Assembly (NCBI GenBank): GCA_950295325.1
Contig: OX485808.1
Location: 27,796,527-27,860,526, forward strand
Direction: 5' to 3'
DNA: 64,000 nucleotides
DNA from: Polytrichum commune
Lineage: Eukaryota > Streptophyta > Polytrichopsida > Polytrichales > Polytrichaceae
Part shown: one piece after another, positions 22,813 to 36,600 of the stretch
Numbering within the stretch: the stretch's first letter is position 1
How the letters are laid out: each line of letters begins with the position of its first letter
Translations under genes and position numbers: made by a program
The notes under the pieces: generated by a model
Told to the model about the DNA's origin: nothing
The model's input: the letters and a program-made list of their open reading frames with translations, nothing else
Database searches by the model: none

Positions 22813-24564
22813 TAATAAGTGAGGCCTCTCCTCGTGCATTAGCAGGGGTGCCATGGTGGATATATTAACGTGGACCGGTCCCCGTTGGACTGCCAAGTGG
22901 CGTCTGTGGCACTAAACAATTACGTTTTGGTAAATGCCACATTGTGAGTGGCATTTGCATGTGTGGGTTGTCATTCATGTAGTCTTTGTGTCTCGGCTCT
23001 TCATGTGTATGCTCAGTCGTTCAAGTGTTTGTTTGAGCTCTAAACTTCTTTCTCTCTTTACCCTTAGTTGAGTACATGTTCTGTTTTTGAGTGCGAATTT
23101 GCAGGCGTTATTTTTTCTTTTTCTTTTTTCTTTTCTTTGAGTGTGAATTCTAGTATGAAAGCCTCAAAAGATGGGAGCTGTGTGTGTGGGTTTGTGGGTT
23201 ACTGCTTTGGAATTGGGGTTTTCATTTTGTTCGTGTGGTTCTCTGTTTCCAACTCCAACCGCTGGAATGCACAATCTTTCAATATTTATTTTTTTAAATT
23301 TATCTCAAGTATACTCCATAAATGCATCTATGGTGATGGTTGTAGTGTTGAACATCAACCGCTTACTTCTGAAACTCAACCAGTTGATGTTGTATATCAG
23401 CAACGAACAACATCATCTCAAGTTGGGTGTATTATTGGGCATTCTGCAATCATTGTATAGTTTTCTTAGTGCCCTGAACCCTTTGATACACTAAATATGA
23501 ACACATACACTAAATATTAGTAACCCTATGAAAGTAAGTAACATTAAATGTAAACTCAAACACTAAATATCAACTATGGTAATATGTGGAAGTTACATGT
23601 TTGAATTTAGTGTTAGTAAGGATATGAAAAAAAGGATATAATAAGGTAGGTGGTAGTAGGGAAGGTAGCGGCACATTTATGTCTAACACTAATTATCAAA
23701 TAATTGGAAATTAGTGTTGAGCATGGTAGGGTGGTAATAACAATATAATCAAACACTAAATATCATATTTTGTGTAGTTTACACACAAGATTGAAGGCCC
23801 GTGATATCATTGGTCGGAAAGGTAGAGACCACACTAGAAGGTGAAGGCCTAGAGGCCCAAAGAAAAATTCATGGATGAAAAGTCTACATGGAGTCCTACG
23901 TGGTAGACTATGGATAAGGTTTCATGCTCTGCTTAAATTTGCAACAGGCCCACCTCAAAGAAGTAGGCCTAATGCAAATTTTGGCAGACCATGATAGTCA
24001 AACAATTGTTATTGGCTACCGTGTTTTTTTTTTTTTTTTTTTGGTCAAACGATAATCTTTCCATGACAAATTGGTTAAAGATAGGACAAAAGCTTGTCTC
24101 TCCCAATTGCCCATAACTCCAAGTTTTTGCAACTTGCTAGTATATGTGTTTGTAGTAGTTTTTTTAAATATAAAATAATTTTTCTTCAATGGTAGGTTCC
24201 TCGTAAGATGATAGTGGTTTCAAAATCCAACAATAAAAACAAAATTCTCCTTAGATGGCATGGAATAAACCACAATTCAGATTGCATAAGTAGAAGCGAT
24301 TGGATCATAGGTGTCACCAATTGTTGAAGATAATGCAAATGCAATCACAATCCAATCTCTTTTAAAACAAATATCTCTTTGCTACCCGTTTTTAGATGCA
24401 CACATAACCACATACCACTCAAAGATAAGCGTTGTGTAAGATGAGTAGCCGAATTGAACCCGCTTACCTCATCGTTTCCCGGCAATGTCCAATGACTTGG
24501 AAATGCATGAGTTTGATGAAGATATTTTGATGAAGTTACCAGCTTTTAACTTACTTAAGTCTTA
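22813..24564. other. Gene-free spacer with family H-like fragments
   Basis: The short motif ACACTAAATAT recurs at about 23490, 23507, 23560 and 23753, and TTAGTGTT appears in the opposite sense at about 23600 and 23712, as in family H. A 19-T tract lies at 24024-24042. Frames at 23068-23494 are not conserved. Confidence 0.5.
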
Positions 24565-25097
24565 GGGCCGCTTTACACTTAGAGGCCGGGCCAATTCGTT
24601 GTGTAAGAGGCTTGAAATCCTCATTTGTGATTGGTCAAAAGGCTCAAATCGGCCCCAACCCCTTTACATCTAGAAGCCGGGCTGATTTGGTGGTATGATT
24701 TTTTAAATTAAAAAATGTATGTTATGACACGGCCCGAGCTCCTTGAATTGGGTGCACCCAAAATGGAAGGCCAATTCTTGGCCTAGAGGCCAATGTCATA
24801 TTCCACTAAAAAAATCTTCTTAAATAAAGTATAATTTTTTAAAGTGAACTAGATCCATTGGATTATGTGGAATCTAAAGGCTCTATCTTAGATTATGCTA
24901 CATCCGTTGGATTAGGCTAATTTTTTTGAATCAGCTTGGCTTCTTGGCCCGAGGGCCTTTACATATGGGAAAATTGGCCCCCGGTATAATCTTATTATAA
25001 TGTGTAGTAGAGGCCGGCCTCCAACCCAAAAAAGGCTGAAATTTTGTGCAATCGGCCTCAAGGGAAATTGGCCCGGCCTCTAGGTGTAAAGCGGCCC
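24565..25097. mobile_element. TIR element family A, copy 2 (533 bp) with TTA duplication
   Basis: Begins GGGCCGCTTTACACTTAGAG and ends CTCTAGGTGTAAAGCGGCCC; the two ends are inverted repeats of about 32 bp. TTA flanks both ends (24562-24564 and 25098-25100). A 3-bp TTA/TAA duplication with a GGGC-type end is the signature of PIF/Harbinger (Tourist-like) MITEs. Internally there is a second degenerate end-like block near 24657-24680. Confidence 0.92.
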
Positions 25098-25322
25098 TTA
25101 CATGATCTGATGGGTGAAGCGAAAGACCACCCTGACTACAGTACTAAATTTGGAGAGAGACGATTACTGGAATTGTGTAGATGTTATAGAGTCGAGGCGC
25201 CCACAACCGACCACTTAAGAGAGTGTGCGCTAGATCTGGAGAAGTATAAGGTGGTGCAGATTTTCCCCATGTAGGAAGATAAAAAAAAGGAGGATTGTTA
25301 AAAAATTCAGTAATTTTATTTT

Positions 25323-26243
25323 TTAGATTAAAAACACTTTGAAACCAAAAGTTGGCTTGAACATATCATCAATGTCTAGAATCTGCCATAACCATTCCTT
25401 CCTCTTCACTCTAGCACTCCAAATCAATACATGTGTCATCACACTTGCAGTTCCAGCACGATCAAAATTGAGTCCCGCCCTTGACGAAATTCCGGTACCC
25501 TCGCTCGCTAAGAGATCGCCGATTGCGAAAAGGTGCGTCTGCGATACAGATGAGTGATGAGGGCGGAGGTTGAAAGGGAGGGAGGGAGGGAGGTTCCAGG
25601 AAGGAGGGCGGCGCTGGCGCAATGTGGTGATTGTGGGGACTGTAGTATAGCCTAGTGGAAGTGCGGAGGAGGGTGGAGCTGTAGCTTCATCGCAGTACTG
25701 TGGTTGCTGGAAGCGGGGAGGCAATCAAGTAAGTAAGTAGCTGGGCGGGGAGGGGAGACCAAAGAACTTGTCTTGCAAGAGCCAGAAATAGCCACAACCT
25801 CCTCCCAATCTGCGCCAATGGCCTCCTCAATTTGGGCCGCTCCAAAACCTCTCCCTCCCGCCCAGTGATCGGGGAGATTTTGGGGCATAATCGGTTGAGA
25901 TCCTAGTGTTTGCAAGTCCAACCGGTTACATGTTCACAGCCTCCGGTATTCCTTTTTATTAAATTGGGGTATATTCTATGAATTCCTCTAAACTGATCGG
26001 TAAGTTCCCCTGCAGTCTTCATCTTCAACCGGTTATTTCTCAAACTCAACCGGCTCATCTGTAACCAACTGCCGGTTCTCCCCGATCGTAGCTCCCGCCC
26101 TGCCCTCTCTCATCACCAGCCTCCTCGCTGCTGCTGCTGCCAGCATCATTGTCAACCAAGGAGCAGCTGCATCATTAGAGGAAGCAAGCTACGAAGAAGC
26201 AGCACATGCTCAGTACTTACAACACCGCAGGGTGGGCTCGCAC
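25323..26243 (-). other. GC-rich island split by a MITE; possible gene remnant
   Basis: Composition changes abruptly from AT-rich spacer to GC-rich, with a (GGGA)n block near 25578-25592. On the minus strand 25724-25323 is an open frame of 133 codons, Pro/Ser/Arg-rich at its N-terminus and ending with VLIWSARVKRKEW and FKPTFGF; I do not recognise it. The plus strand at 26090-26240 reads an Ala-rich segment with EEASYEEAAHAQYLQH. A family D MITE lies between. It could be a dead gene, a promoter, or a transposon remnant; no function is proposed. Confidence 0.25.
25867..26087. mobile_element. MITE family D, copy 2 (221 bp)
   Basis: Begins GATCGGGGAGA and ends TCTCCCCGATC. It is the inverted counterpart of 9547-9764 over its full length, with the same internal ACCGGTT motifs. 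Inserted in GC-rich sequence. Confidence 0.88.
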
Positions 26244-26564
26244 TAGCTAGGGTCCATGCCAGGACCACACACAAGTCCAAGCTCCAGCGATCCTTTTGCG
26301 CAAGGCCAAAAATTTGGACCCCGATGAGTTTGTGTTGGATCCAAGTTGAAGGTATGAAGAACATGAAGTGTTACTCGCGAGCCAAATTTGTAAAATGAAG
26401 TGTCCCTGTGGCTTAAGAAAATGCTCCTAGTTTGAGAAAACCGATCTTCCAACTTGGGTCTAATCTTTAGTCCACAAGCTTGGGGTCTGAGGCGTACATT
26501 TGGACCCCAAGTTTTTTGGGCTCGGACCCCAATGTACACTCGCCCTAAATTAGGGTCATTTTTA

Positions 26565-27372
26565 TAATATGGTAGCGGGACATGGCCATGGAGTTGTGAG
26601 GGGCCTTGAAACTCATGAGCATGAAGGATGTACTATGGACATTTGAAATTGAAGTTTGCGTTATTTGGTTACTTCTCCTTGTCCTTTGTCTTCTATGGAT
26701 CATATATATGTCTCCGAAGAATGTGTTCCTTTGCAACTATACGATGAAACATTAACAAAAATTAAATTGAAAAGCGGACTTGCCTTGGTGTAGCTATGGT
26801 TATTGGAACTACATGTGTGTTGATTTTCTTAAATGAATCTCTCTCTCTCTCTCGGAGTGGTTAATAAGTCATACAAAGACATAGTCTAATCTCTTTTGAA
26901 GATGTGTCTTTATGGTCTATGTTCTTAGATACTCATCCAACCACACACCTTCGAATATATGTATCTAGTTAAGAAAGTAACTAAACAACACCCACATACC
27001 TTATGCAACCAAACTCGATTAAAATATGTTATTTCATCACCATCCACTCATGTAGGCCCTTCTACACAATATGTTAAAACAAACAAAGGGTGGTAAGAGT
27101 TTGGAGTGCCATGTTCTCCCTATTTTGTGTTAGACCATCTTTTTGAGGTGAGCTTGGTAACAATATATGGTAGACTACACAACACATTCCATTTCATGCC
27201 CACATAGGACTTCATGTAGGGTTATCATCCATCCAAGGCTTCTTTGACCTATCCTTGGGGTCCTCAAGCTCTAGTGTAAAATAATGTGGCATGGTCTCAA
27301 CTTTTTCCCATCAACGAGAGATTTTAGATTTTGAATGGCCGCGGGTCTCAAACTATAGTGTAAAGTGATCAT
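26565..27372. mobile_element. TIR-like element family B, long copy
   Basis: Shares ordered blocks with 31238-31697, including GAAACTCAT, GGCCCTTCTACACAAT, GACTTCATGTAGGG-like sequence and CTCAAGCTCTAGTGTAAA. The right end (TATAGTGTAAAGTGATCA) resembles an inverted end of the GGGC-CTTTACAC type; the left end is diverged (GGGTCATTTTTATAATA). Boundaries are therefore approximate. No protein-coding capacity seen. Confidence 0.6.
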
Positions 27373-30300
27373 AATGTATGTGGTTCTATTGTGGGCACTT
27401 CAACTCCATGTACATTGATGGGTGTTGGAGCAACCCGGGAGTTATCTCACATACTAAGCAATTGCAAATCACCAAAATTATCATGTTCAAGTTTCAAAAT
27501 TGAAGATGTGATTCAAAATGTTACTAAAGGTCAAAGTGAATGACCTATTTCTCCATATTGAGTGATCACATAGACCCTCCCAAAGACAATGACTTTCTTT
27601 CTCTCTCTCTCTCCCTTCTATTAGGGAGAGGGGGAGTTATCACATAAGAGTGTACCTCTCATCCATCCGACATAAAACCTTAACCCAAGCTATATATTTA
27701 TGGTTTGACTCATCTCAAAAGGCGTAGACTAGACTAATTATGGTGTCAAGCAACTCAAAAGTAACAACCTCCAGCATTTACACCATTTCAAAGCCTTTGT
27801 TTTGAATGACAGAGAGCGAGGTATGCGATAATTTCCTCTCCCAAAAAACAATGTATATACTTTGAGCATGTCATCCAATCTCACCCTCATACGTGTGATC
27901 ATGGTATCCATTTTCAACTACAAGCCTTGCCATACACCCTCAAACACAGGCGTCCAATTAACAAAAGTACTGACCACAGAAGGCCCACACACCTACCACC
28001 CAGCACCATATTTAACTCCAGAGCTACTACACGGCCTCTATCAACCTGGCCAAATTGATGAGAGTCCCGGCCACTCTTTTTGGGCTCCAAAGTGTATCTT
28101 GATGACTAGTGGACTGACCGTTTTGTTTGACTTGGCTTGCATGCGTAATTAGGACGCATATTTGGCCTGATTTCGCAGGAATTGTTGCAGTTTTTGCTGT
28201 GTTGAAGGGGTTGTACCAGTATTCGAAAATTCAAGCGGCTAATTCAGGAGTGAGCTGTGCTGCTGTCCATTTTATGATACTATTTTGGTGTGCTACTGCT
28301 TAAGGATAATAATATACAATATCGGTATTCTAAAGTCGAACGTGACTGAACAATCAAGAGTATGCATTCTCCTCGGAACCTATTTTCTTCGCATAGTGCC
28401 ATTTTTGGGATATGTGCTTTCTGCACGAGCGGGCTTCCATCACTTAATTTAGCAGTAGCACATAGTAATGGCACCTGGAGGCTCTTGCGTTGAGAACAGT
28501 TTGTCGATCGTATCTTCTTCGTGACTTGACAATCGTAATGTGGGTGTTCTTCGTTTGTTTTTCATGTTCTCCAACGGCTTCCAATTAGATTTACACAATG
28601 AAACTTGTGTAGCATCAGCATGTCTACAATAGAGACATTCGTAAAGTAAAGCAGATGAAACCGTGGGTTTAGTCCTAAACCTTGAGTCTATGAGAATTCA
28701 CGCGACATCACTCAAGTTTTCTTAATGCTTAAAGTACAATACATAAGGAGTTGGTGTCGGGCTATTAAAAACCGGCTTTCTAGCTTGTCCTACTAGGATG
28801 GATGGGCCAAGCTAAGCCTTGCATAGGCCAATCCAAGATTAAGATAGTGGGTTCCATGCATATACCATGTTTTAGATCCTAATATTCTCTCTAAGTTTGA
28901 GAGGTGGAAAGAGGAGGTCCCAATTGCTTCACCCAATTTTCAAAATAGTCTTCAATACATGATGAGCTAGCGAGTTATTAATAATAATGTTCTCAAAGAA
29001 GGATGAAACTCATGGTTTTATCCTTGTTTGAGGGAATTTATGTTTAACTCTAATGAAGCATGAAAGAAAGTATAAATACATAAATAAGTAATGGATTGAA
29101 AATCATACATCCCCTCAATTAATTTGTGATGATTTTAGGTCCTCCCAATTGCATTCAATATTGAATGTAGAGTGTTTAATAAAAACTCAAGATGTAGTCC
29201 AATCTCTTTGAGCATGTGCTTGTATGGAGTTTGTTCTTTGATCTTCAACTAATCACACACCGATCAAAATATAGACATCCAATTTTTGAAAAAACAAAAA
29301 AACAAACACATACCTTACTTTTGGAATTCTCAAGCAACTTCACGTAAGGTATGTGGCCTTATGTGGCCACTTTTCTTAAATGAACACCTACATTAATTTT
29401 ACAATGTCTTACCATTATCCAACCTTCACCAAGAATAAATGGGAATTTGAGCTGGTATAATTCTCACTCACTTAATTTCCACGCCAATTTTAGGCCTTTC
29501 GTGACAGACTCGCAACTCATGACTGATGGTTTAAGATATTTGGTTTCTTGTATTTTGCAGCAGGCCCCAAGCACTCTTCCCCCTCATGTCCACACATATT
29601 TCACTCGAAACTGGGTCCAGAGGAAGCTCCATGATACTGCTGTCAAAGCTAATAGATTGGAATTTTGATATGCCCTCCTTGTTGACAGTCCATACTGCCA
29701 TTTTTCCAGAAATTAGATTACTGTAAGTTCACCTACTTCTTAGCAGTCTGGCCAATAACCTCTAGATGTGATCAGCCTTGCTTAAATTCATGGCAGATGA
29801 TAAGCTAGCAATTACACCAGTCATTCAACAGTATGCTGAAATTGTTGAAATCGACTATGGCACCAAACATTCCAAAGTGGCAGACACAGTTGTTGGTAAT
29901 TTGACTCTTTAACCTGCAAGCTTACAAACCTATTACTTGAGTATAATAAGGAAGAAAACTTTCACATGTCATATTTCAAAAAAGTCTGGATATGTTCAAA
30001 CATATTCATGTTTGAGGAGTTTTGATAAAGGCAAATGTCCAAGTAAAGAAGCCACAAATTTAAGCCATTTTGACAATTCATTCTTCTCGAAATTCTGTAT
30101 CTGCATTCATGCAGTGGCAAAGACCATATTTTCAGCTTTAAATTTCACCTGACGACCTGGAGTTTCAACACATTGCATGCACGTTGACAGCCAGAGATGA
30201 ATTTACTTTGTAACTTGTGTTTCAGCATGCTAAAACTCTGCCCTCATCATAACCACCTTGACCCCCTTTCGACCAACCTTTAAAAACTCCTTTCAAAGTA

Positions 30301-30674
30301 AGACCAATTTGTGCCACGGTTGGAAGTGTGTAATGAATCTTCAGTAGCACCACCCTTGAAGTGAGGCGAAGCGACCCACCTGATGCTGATCGATCATGTA
30401 CTTGAAGTTAATCCCAATCCCTTTGTACTTCCTTATGGCCCAGACAAAAACAAGAGGGAAATTATAGACAGGAAGCACTGATACATCTTTGTTTGGGGTG
30501 GACAAAGATGGGATGAGTTTATGCTATTTTTGCTCCTACAAGCCGGAGTACTTGCATAGGCCTCTGCTACTGCAACTCAGAAACTCTGCTATGAACATAC
30601 TAACACCTACACACAATGCAAGTCCTGCACGACATGGCTTCTTCAAATTCGTACACAGATTTCGATCCTGACTA
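27373..30674. other. Spacer and phytochrome 3' flank; scattered repeat pieces
   Basis: No confident gene. The right part (up to about 30674) must include the phytochrome 3' untranslated region, end unknown. Pieces related to family B lie at about 27925-27995 and 29185-29320. Two plus-strand segments look exon-like by splice sites and composition only (28181-28250 and 29561-29668; see findings). Confidence 0.4.
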
Positions 30675-33600
30675 CTACTTCACACTACCTTCATCGTCTC
30701 TTTGTGCCAATGGAAGCTCCAATTGAACTAAGAAGTAACTCTTTCCTGTGTCTCGGATGTATTGCACATTTCCATTCATTAATTTTACAAGTTTGCGACA
30801 CATGCTCAGCCCCAAGCCCTCCTGTGTCATGCCTCGTCCTCGGTCAAACATTTCATGTACCAGCTCCTCAGGAAGTCCTGTACCTGGATGTGTTACTCTG
30901 CAAAAAAAGAAGAAAAAAAGACAAAGAAAAAATCACCAACACACCAACGTTGGGCGGGTATTAGAATTTGCACAAAAACCCTGCTGGTTATTGAGGCAGT
31001 TCTTTAAATTCAAAAAAATCTTTCCAATACTCAATTTGATTCATACCCTTAGTTCTAAGAAAAACAAAACCCAGTCAAATAACCTTTAAAACCAGGTTCT
31101 TTCCAAAAAAATGTCAATTCACTGAATTTTCAAATAACCGGGACCAGAAGTTCTTTTCTTTTCAAAACTTTCAAATCTCTGTGCTGGATTGGTATGTAAA
31201 TCAATAATCCAAAAACGTTGTCAGTCTCAGCAACACCAGACTATGGCCAAGGGCTGTGACCATGAAATTGTGAGGGCCCTTGAAACTCATCTCAAGGCCG
31301 TACCAATAGAGAATTAAAGTTGCATTTTGTATGGTCACCAGCCTTCAAGTGTAGTGTAAAGGAAAACGCAACCAGGCTCTCAACCACCTGCTCTTTCATT
31401 ACCATCCTATTCATGTGGGCCCTTCTACACAATGTATTCTAATATACCAAGGGGTTGTGAAATTTTGTGTTGGACCCACCTTATTGAAGTGGGCTTGACA
31501 CAGAATCTGGTAGACCATGAATTTTCAGACAATGTAGAACTCCATGTGGGTTTGTTCACATAGTGTAACTTTCTTGATCCCTTAGGCCCTCTAGCTCTAG
31601 TGTGAAGTGAAGTGGGACAACCTCAGCCTTTCCCACCAATGAGATTTTAGATTTCATTAATCATAGGTCCTCAAGCTCTAGTGTAAAGTGCCCCTGATGA
31701 AAGAGCCACAGTACAGCGAAGTTCATTGTTGGTCAATAACTTACGCACAGTTTAGTACAGTTACAATAATATTCAACTCTAAAACTCACCATTATCCTTA
31801 CTAATACACATGTACTCCATTACAACATGATCAACATCATCATCATCATCACATGACAAGAAGACTTACAAACACGAGTCATAATTCTTACAGAGCTTGC
31901 TTGTGTGTACCTGAATTCTAAGTTCATAACATGTACTCCAACACTGACTCGCTTTTTAGTTGGGACCACCTTGATGCCAACCCAACCCTCTGAAGAGGGC
32001 GTAAAACGAATTGCATTCAGTAGAAAATCGGCAAGCACTTGCTGTAGCCGAAATTGGTCCCCAAACAGGGACATAGTTTTGATCTCCCTAGGAGTTTCCC
32101 GGATCAACTGAAGACCTTTCTCTCTTGAGGATATCATTCCCTGACTGACCACAGCATCCATCACTGTCCCCAACTCAAACTCATTTGTTTCCAGCTCCAA
32201 ATACCTGCTCAATGGAATAATAGTCAGATGCTCACTACCCAACTACACATAAGGTGGGAGTAGAAACCAGGCTCCAGACAAATCATTTCCAAGAACAACA
32301 GGTTGCATATCAGAAATTATTTTTATGAACAGTAGTATACCAAAATAAATCCGGATATCTTAGAATCTGATCACCCACTATATGATCTTTAGCAAAGACA
32401 GCTATACGAAACTGATCTTATGCACAAACCGCAGTAAAGAGGGTACATACCAAACTTCCAAGAGATATTCCATTTTAGTGTCAATGTAGGAGTGACACCA
32501 GAATTTACACTATGATGAGTACGAACAGGAGGAACTGTGATGCAACATGGCAAACACAATTGATTTGCCTCTTGAGAGCAAAACACACAAAGTTAAGCAG
32601 AAAATTGGAATGATCACAGCTGAATTCAAAACCTACCCATCCTCAATGCTTTCAAGGTCCATATCATCCAATATTTTTCGCAATTGCCGTTCACATACTG
32701 CACTAGTCTCCACGAATTGCCTTTGGTCCTCTGACAAGTCTGTTTCTTCCATCAAATTCCGTGTGAACATGATTCCATACAGAGGGTTCTTGATCTCCTG
32801 CCGAATATATGCTAGCTCTTTCAGTTTTGCAAACGCCACTTTCTCAGTTGCTCTTTGCACCGTCAATGCCTGCACAGGTTACACCAAAAAAATCACTCAT
32901 ATGAGTTCCTGATGGAGCTTTTCAAGTGCTAGATCCAGAGCAATTGTTGACCCCATTGGCAAATTCAAAATCACCAAGGTGGCTGACATGCAACCTGACT
33001 TGGTTTCAACTCACATATATCCTACCGTGCACTCTTTCTACAGTCCATGAACTTCATTATGAATTAGAGAGCACAGGTAAGAGGATTGATCATTCCACTG
33101 GTCCTTCACTCAAGGTGCATTTACACACGACCACCATTTCGATGATGGCTGTAAATTACTTTCTTTGGCTTTAATTAAGGATTAAGGAGGGAAAAAGTAT
33201 GTTGATAACCACAACCACAACTACTCTACCTTGCCCAACTACAATACAAGCGTAGTTGCAATGGTTGCCATTTATTTTCTTTAATTCTATTTTGCTTGTA
33301 CTGGCACCAGGAGAGAACTTCAAGGCCAAAGCATAGGAGAGGGTTTGTAGGAGGCAATTACTCTTAGACAACTTTCCACTAAAATCCATAAATTATTTCT
33401 CTCCACTCCACAGATTGCACCAATAGGGGGCCCAATCATTGAGGTCAAATTCACTCTTCAACTACAAGAGTAGTTCTGTATAAACAACAACAAAAAGTCA
33501 TAGGTGTAGTTGGTCTACACCCCAACCCAACTACCACGGTGCTTGTGTAAAAACATACTTTCAAGAAGTCACTGGGAGCTACATGTGTGGACTGTAACAT

Positions 33601-36600
33601 TGCTGTTGAATTACTGAACTTCAATACTTGTAGGTCAATCTCAAAAGGGGAGATGTAGAGTACAGTAATAAAAACGAACCTGTAATAATTCTGGACTGGC
33701 AGTGTGTAAAAAGCAGAACACTCCAGTGATGCTTCCTTCTGCATCAGTTCTTTTATTTGCGGTAAGGAGGGCTTCAACATATTTGCCATGTCTGTCAAAG
33801 AAAGAAAATGGAAACCTATCTGTATCTTGTCCGTCCATTGCACTGTTCAGTACTATCATAAACTTGGTCATCGCATCTTGACCCTTCAGCCGGCAACACA
33901 TTAGCTGCATACCAAAGATCTCACCTACTAGCGATTTTCCAAGCACCTGCAGTCACATTCACAACAAAACCAACTTTCATTTGCAGAACTTTCAAGGAAG
34001 GCTTAATATAGATTCATGGACTCAGTTCCGAATACCCATGTGACATGAAGTGGTCCAGAACCAAGGCATCATACTTGACAACACTGTTTCATCCCTCTCA
34101 TTTGATCTTATTCAGGCCTGTTACTATCTTCACAGAAAAGGTTGAAACATTACCTCTTCTCTCTTCCATCCAGTCAACTTTTCCATGGAGGGGTTCCATT
34201 CAGAGCAGTAACCAAATTCATCAGATCCAAAGATTGGAGGGATCAGTGGGTTTGGATTTTGAACAATAGCTTTGTAGTCACCCTGAATTCGTGTAAACTT
34301 GTCCAATACCTGCTTTTGCCCCGTCACATCCTGTCCCACAAAACAAACTCCAACCACATTCTCTGTAACGTCCCGACTCGAGCATGCATTTACAATCAAT
34401 ATGACTGCATTGGCTTTCTCTTTTTGAGACCCAAATGTCTTCAACTGAATCTCCACATTCTGCTCCTCTACACCTGTCAAAGATCAGCAAAGAACAACAC
34501 AGATCAGCAGCAATTGTCACTTACTAATATTGGTTGGTGATATTTCCTTTTCCTGTTTATTTGATAAAAGCATTGTTTTCAAATATCGTTATTTAGATAA
34601 ATTATGATGCTTCAGAACCCCACAGGGTGCAACATATAATTTTTTATATCACACTCCCTGTTTAAGAGCTCTTCTATAAGGATAGTGAAATCATTCTACA
34701 AGTTGAATACCACAAAGCATTCTAGAGGAACTTCTCTCCAGTCTATGACAATCATCAATCCTGATGAGAAAGTTACCCGTTCAACTGATTTTGGTCCCTC
34801 TTCCGTTAAGCTGCTCAATCCAACTATAAGGCTCTTTATTGCTCTCTTCTATCAAAGCTGGGTCTAGGTGATGCAGAATATACGACTTTATTGAGTGATA
34901 TAAATTGAAGGTTACAAGGTTCAAATTGATGAAATTCATGGAACACTTTTGTATGTTTGTTCAAGAGGTTGATATTCCCAAGTTCAAAATACCGTAATGC
35001 ATCACCCTTTGCTAACAAGTTGTCCTACAATCAATAATTACATAAAGCTGAAAAGATCAAGGTCACTTAAAACCTTAACTTTAGCGTATTGTAGATCCAT
35101 TAGATCATCTAGAAAATGAGACTTCTGAACCTCAATTTATATTGTACCTAAAAGCAAAGTTGTTGCTAATGATTAAGATCGCATCAATACAGTAGCAATG
35201 TTTTAAAAATTCAAGATTTGTTTATAATCGCTTTAGAATCATTAAACTTCAAGAAATTGTGATAAATATATGCCATAAAATTTTGGTCCAAACTTTCAAG
35301 ATTATATTAAGAATAGATACAAGATACACACTTTGAGGTCAGAAAAAGAGTCAAAGAAAATTGACAGTTTTCAATCAGATTTATTCTAATATACTATATA
35401 TAGTAACTTATTAACAAAAGGAAAGTTAGTTCATTCTTGACTTTTAGAATCTGTTGTGAACAACCATCCTTTCATATTGGAATGGGATCATCACCATTGA
35501 CAAGAAAACTTCGTGAGGAACGCGATGACACCTAATGTGACCTTCCTAGCACCTCCCTTTTGGATGAATTTGTGTTCAAGAGTCCTTTATAAGTCAAAAT
35601 ATAGCCTATTAGGAAGTTAAGGGTTAAACATCAAGTGTCCTCAACCCTACCAATCACCTACGATCAAAAATGCTTGGCACCAAGTGAAAGAGACTTGTCG
35701 TTCAAATCAGAATATATACTTCTATAGACATGCCAAAATGTCCCCTCTGCAACAAAGGATGACAAGTCCAGGTTGGCCTTGATACACATTTTGGAATATA
35801 CAAATTAGAAGTTAGAAGGGGCACATGTAAGGAGCCTTGAGTTTGTATGATCAAACTATCATTTGGACACCACAGCAGCTGCTTCCTTCCTCTCTCTATC
35901 ATTCATAAGGACTTATCAATCTGTTGGTAATGAGGCCTTTCCGTTTCAGAGTAGTGATTGTTGAGCACTCTTCATCAAGTACCACATGGCAATCAATTCT
36001 CAATTATTGTTCTCCATGTGAAAAGGGAGAAATCCTATGAGCGCCTTTCATGATTTTGTGAGCTCCTCTCAAAGAATGACAGCTATAACGGCTAAATTTT
36101 CCTCAACCCATTACACTAAATTCAACATCAAAATGGCCCTAACTGATGTTTTAGATCTGGTTGCAAATCAAGTTTCTGTGGGATGTACCTTGTAATGCAA
36201 GTAAGAGCAGCCGCTCCACAATCTCAATTGATTCGTCCAATACTAGGTCCTTGACCAAGGATCGACCCATAGCTTCCACAACTGGAAGTCCTGTCAATTC
36301 TGCTACTTTTGCATTCCATCCATTGATGAATCCGTTAGAATCCACCGCAAGAATAGGGGCAGTGGCTGTCTCTATCAACCTAACCATTTCATTTGCAACC
36401 GTGCTCAGCTCATCCATGCCCTGAAGCTTCAAATCATTCAGCCGTGCATGTATCATGGTTTTTGTATCACTATCATCAATATCTTGAAATGAACCCCTCA
36501 AAATGAGCTGGAGAGAGTGAATTGCATCCATTTCAATATCCTCCCAGGGCAGACTCCTCCTCTTCACAACTTCTAAGAAGGCCTGGAATGAGGACCTGGG

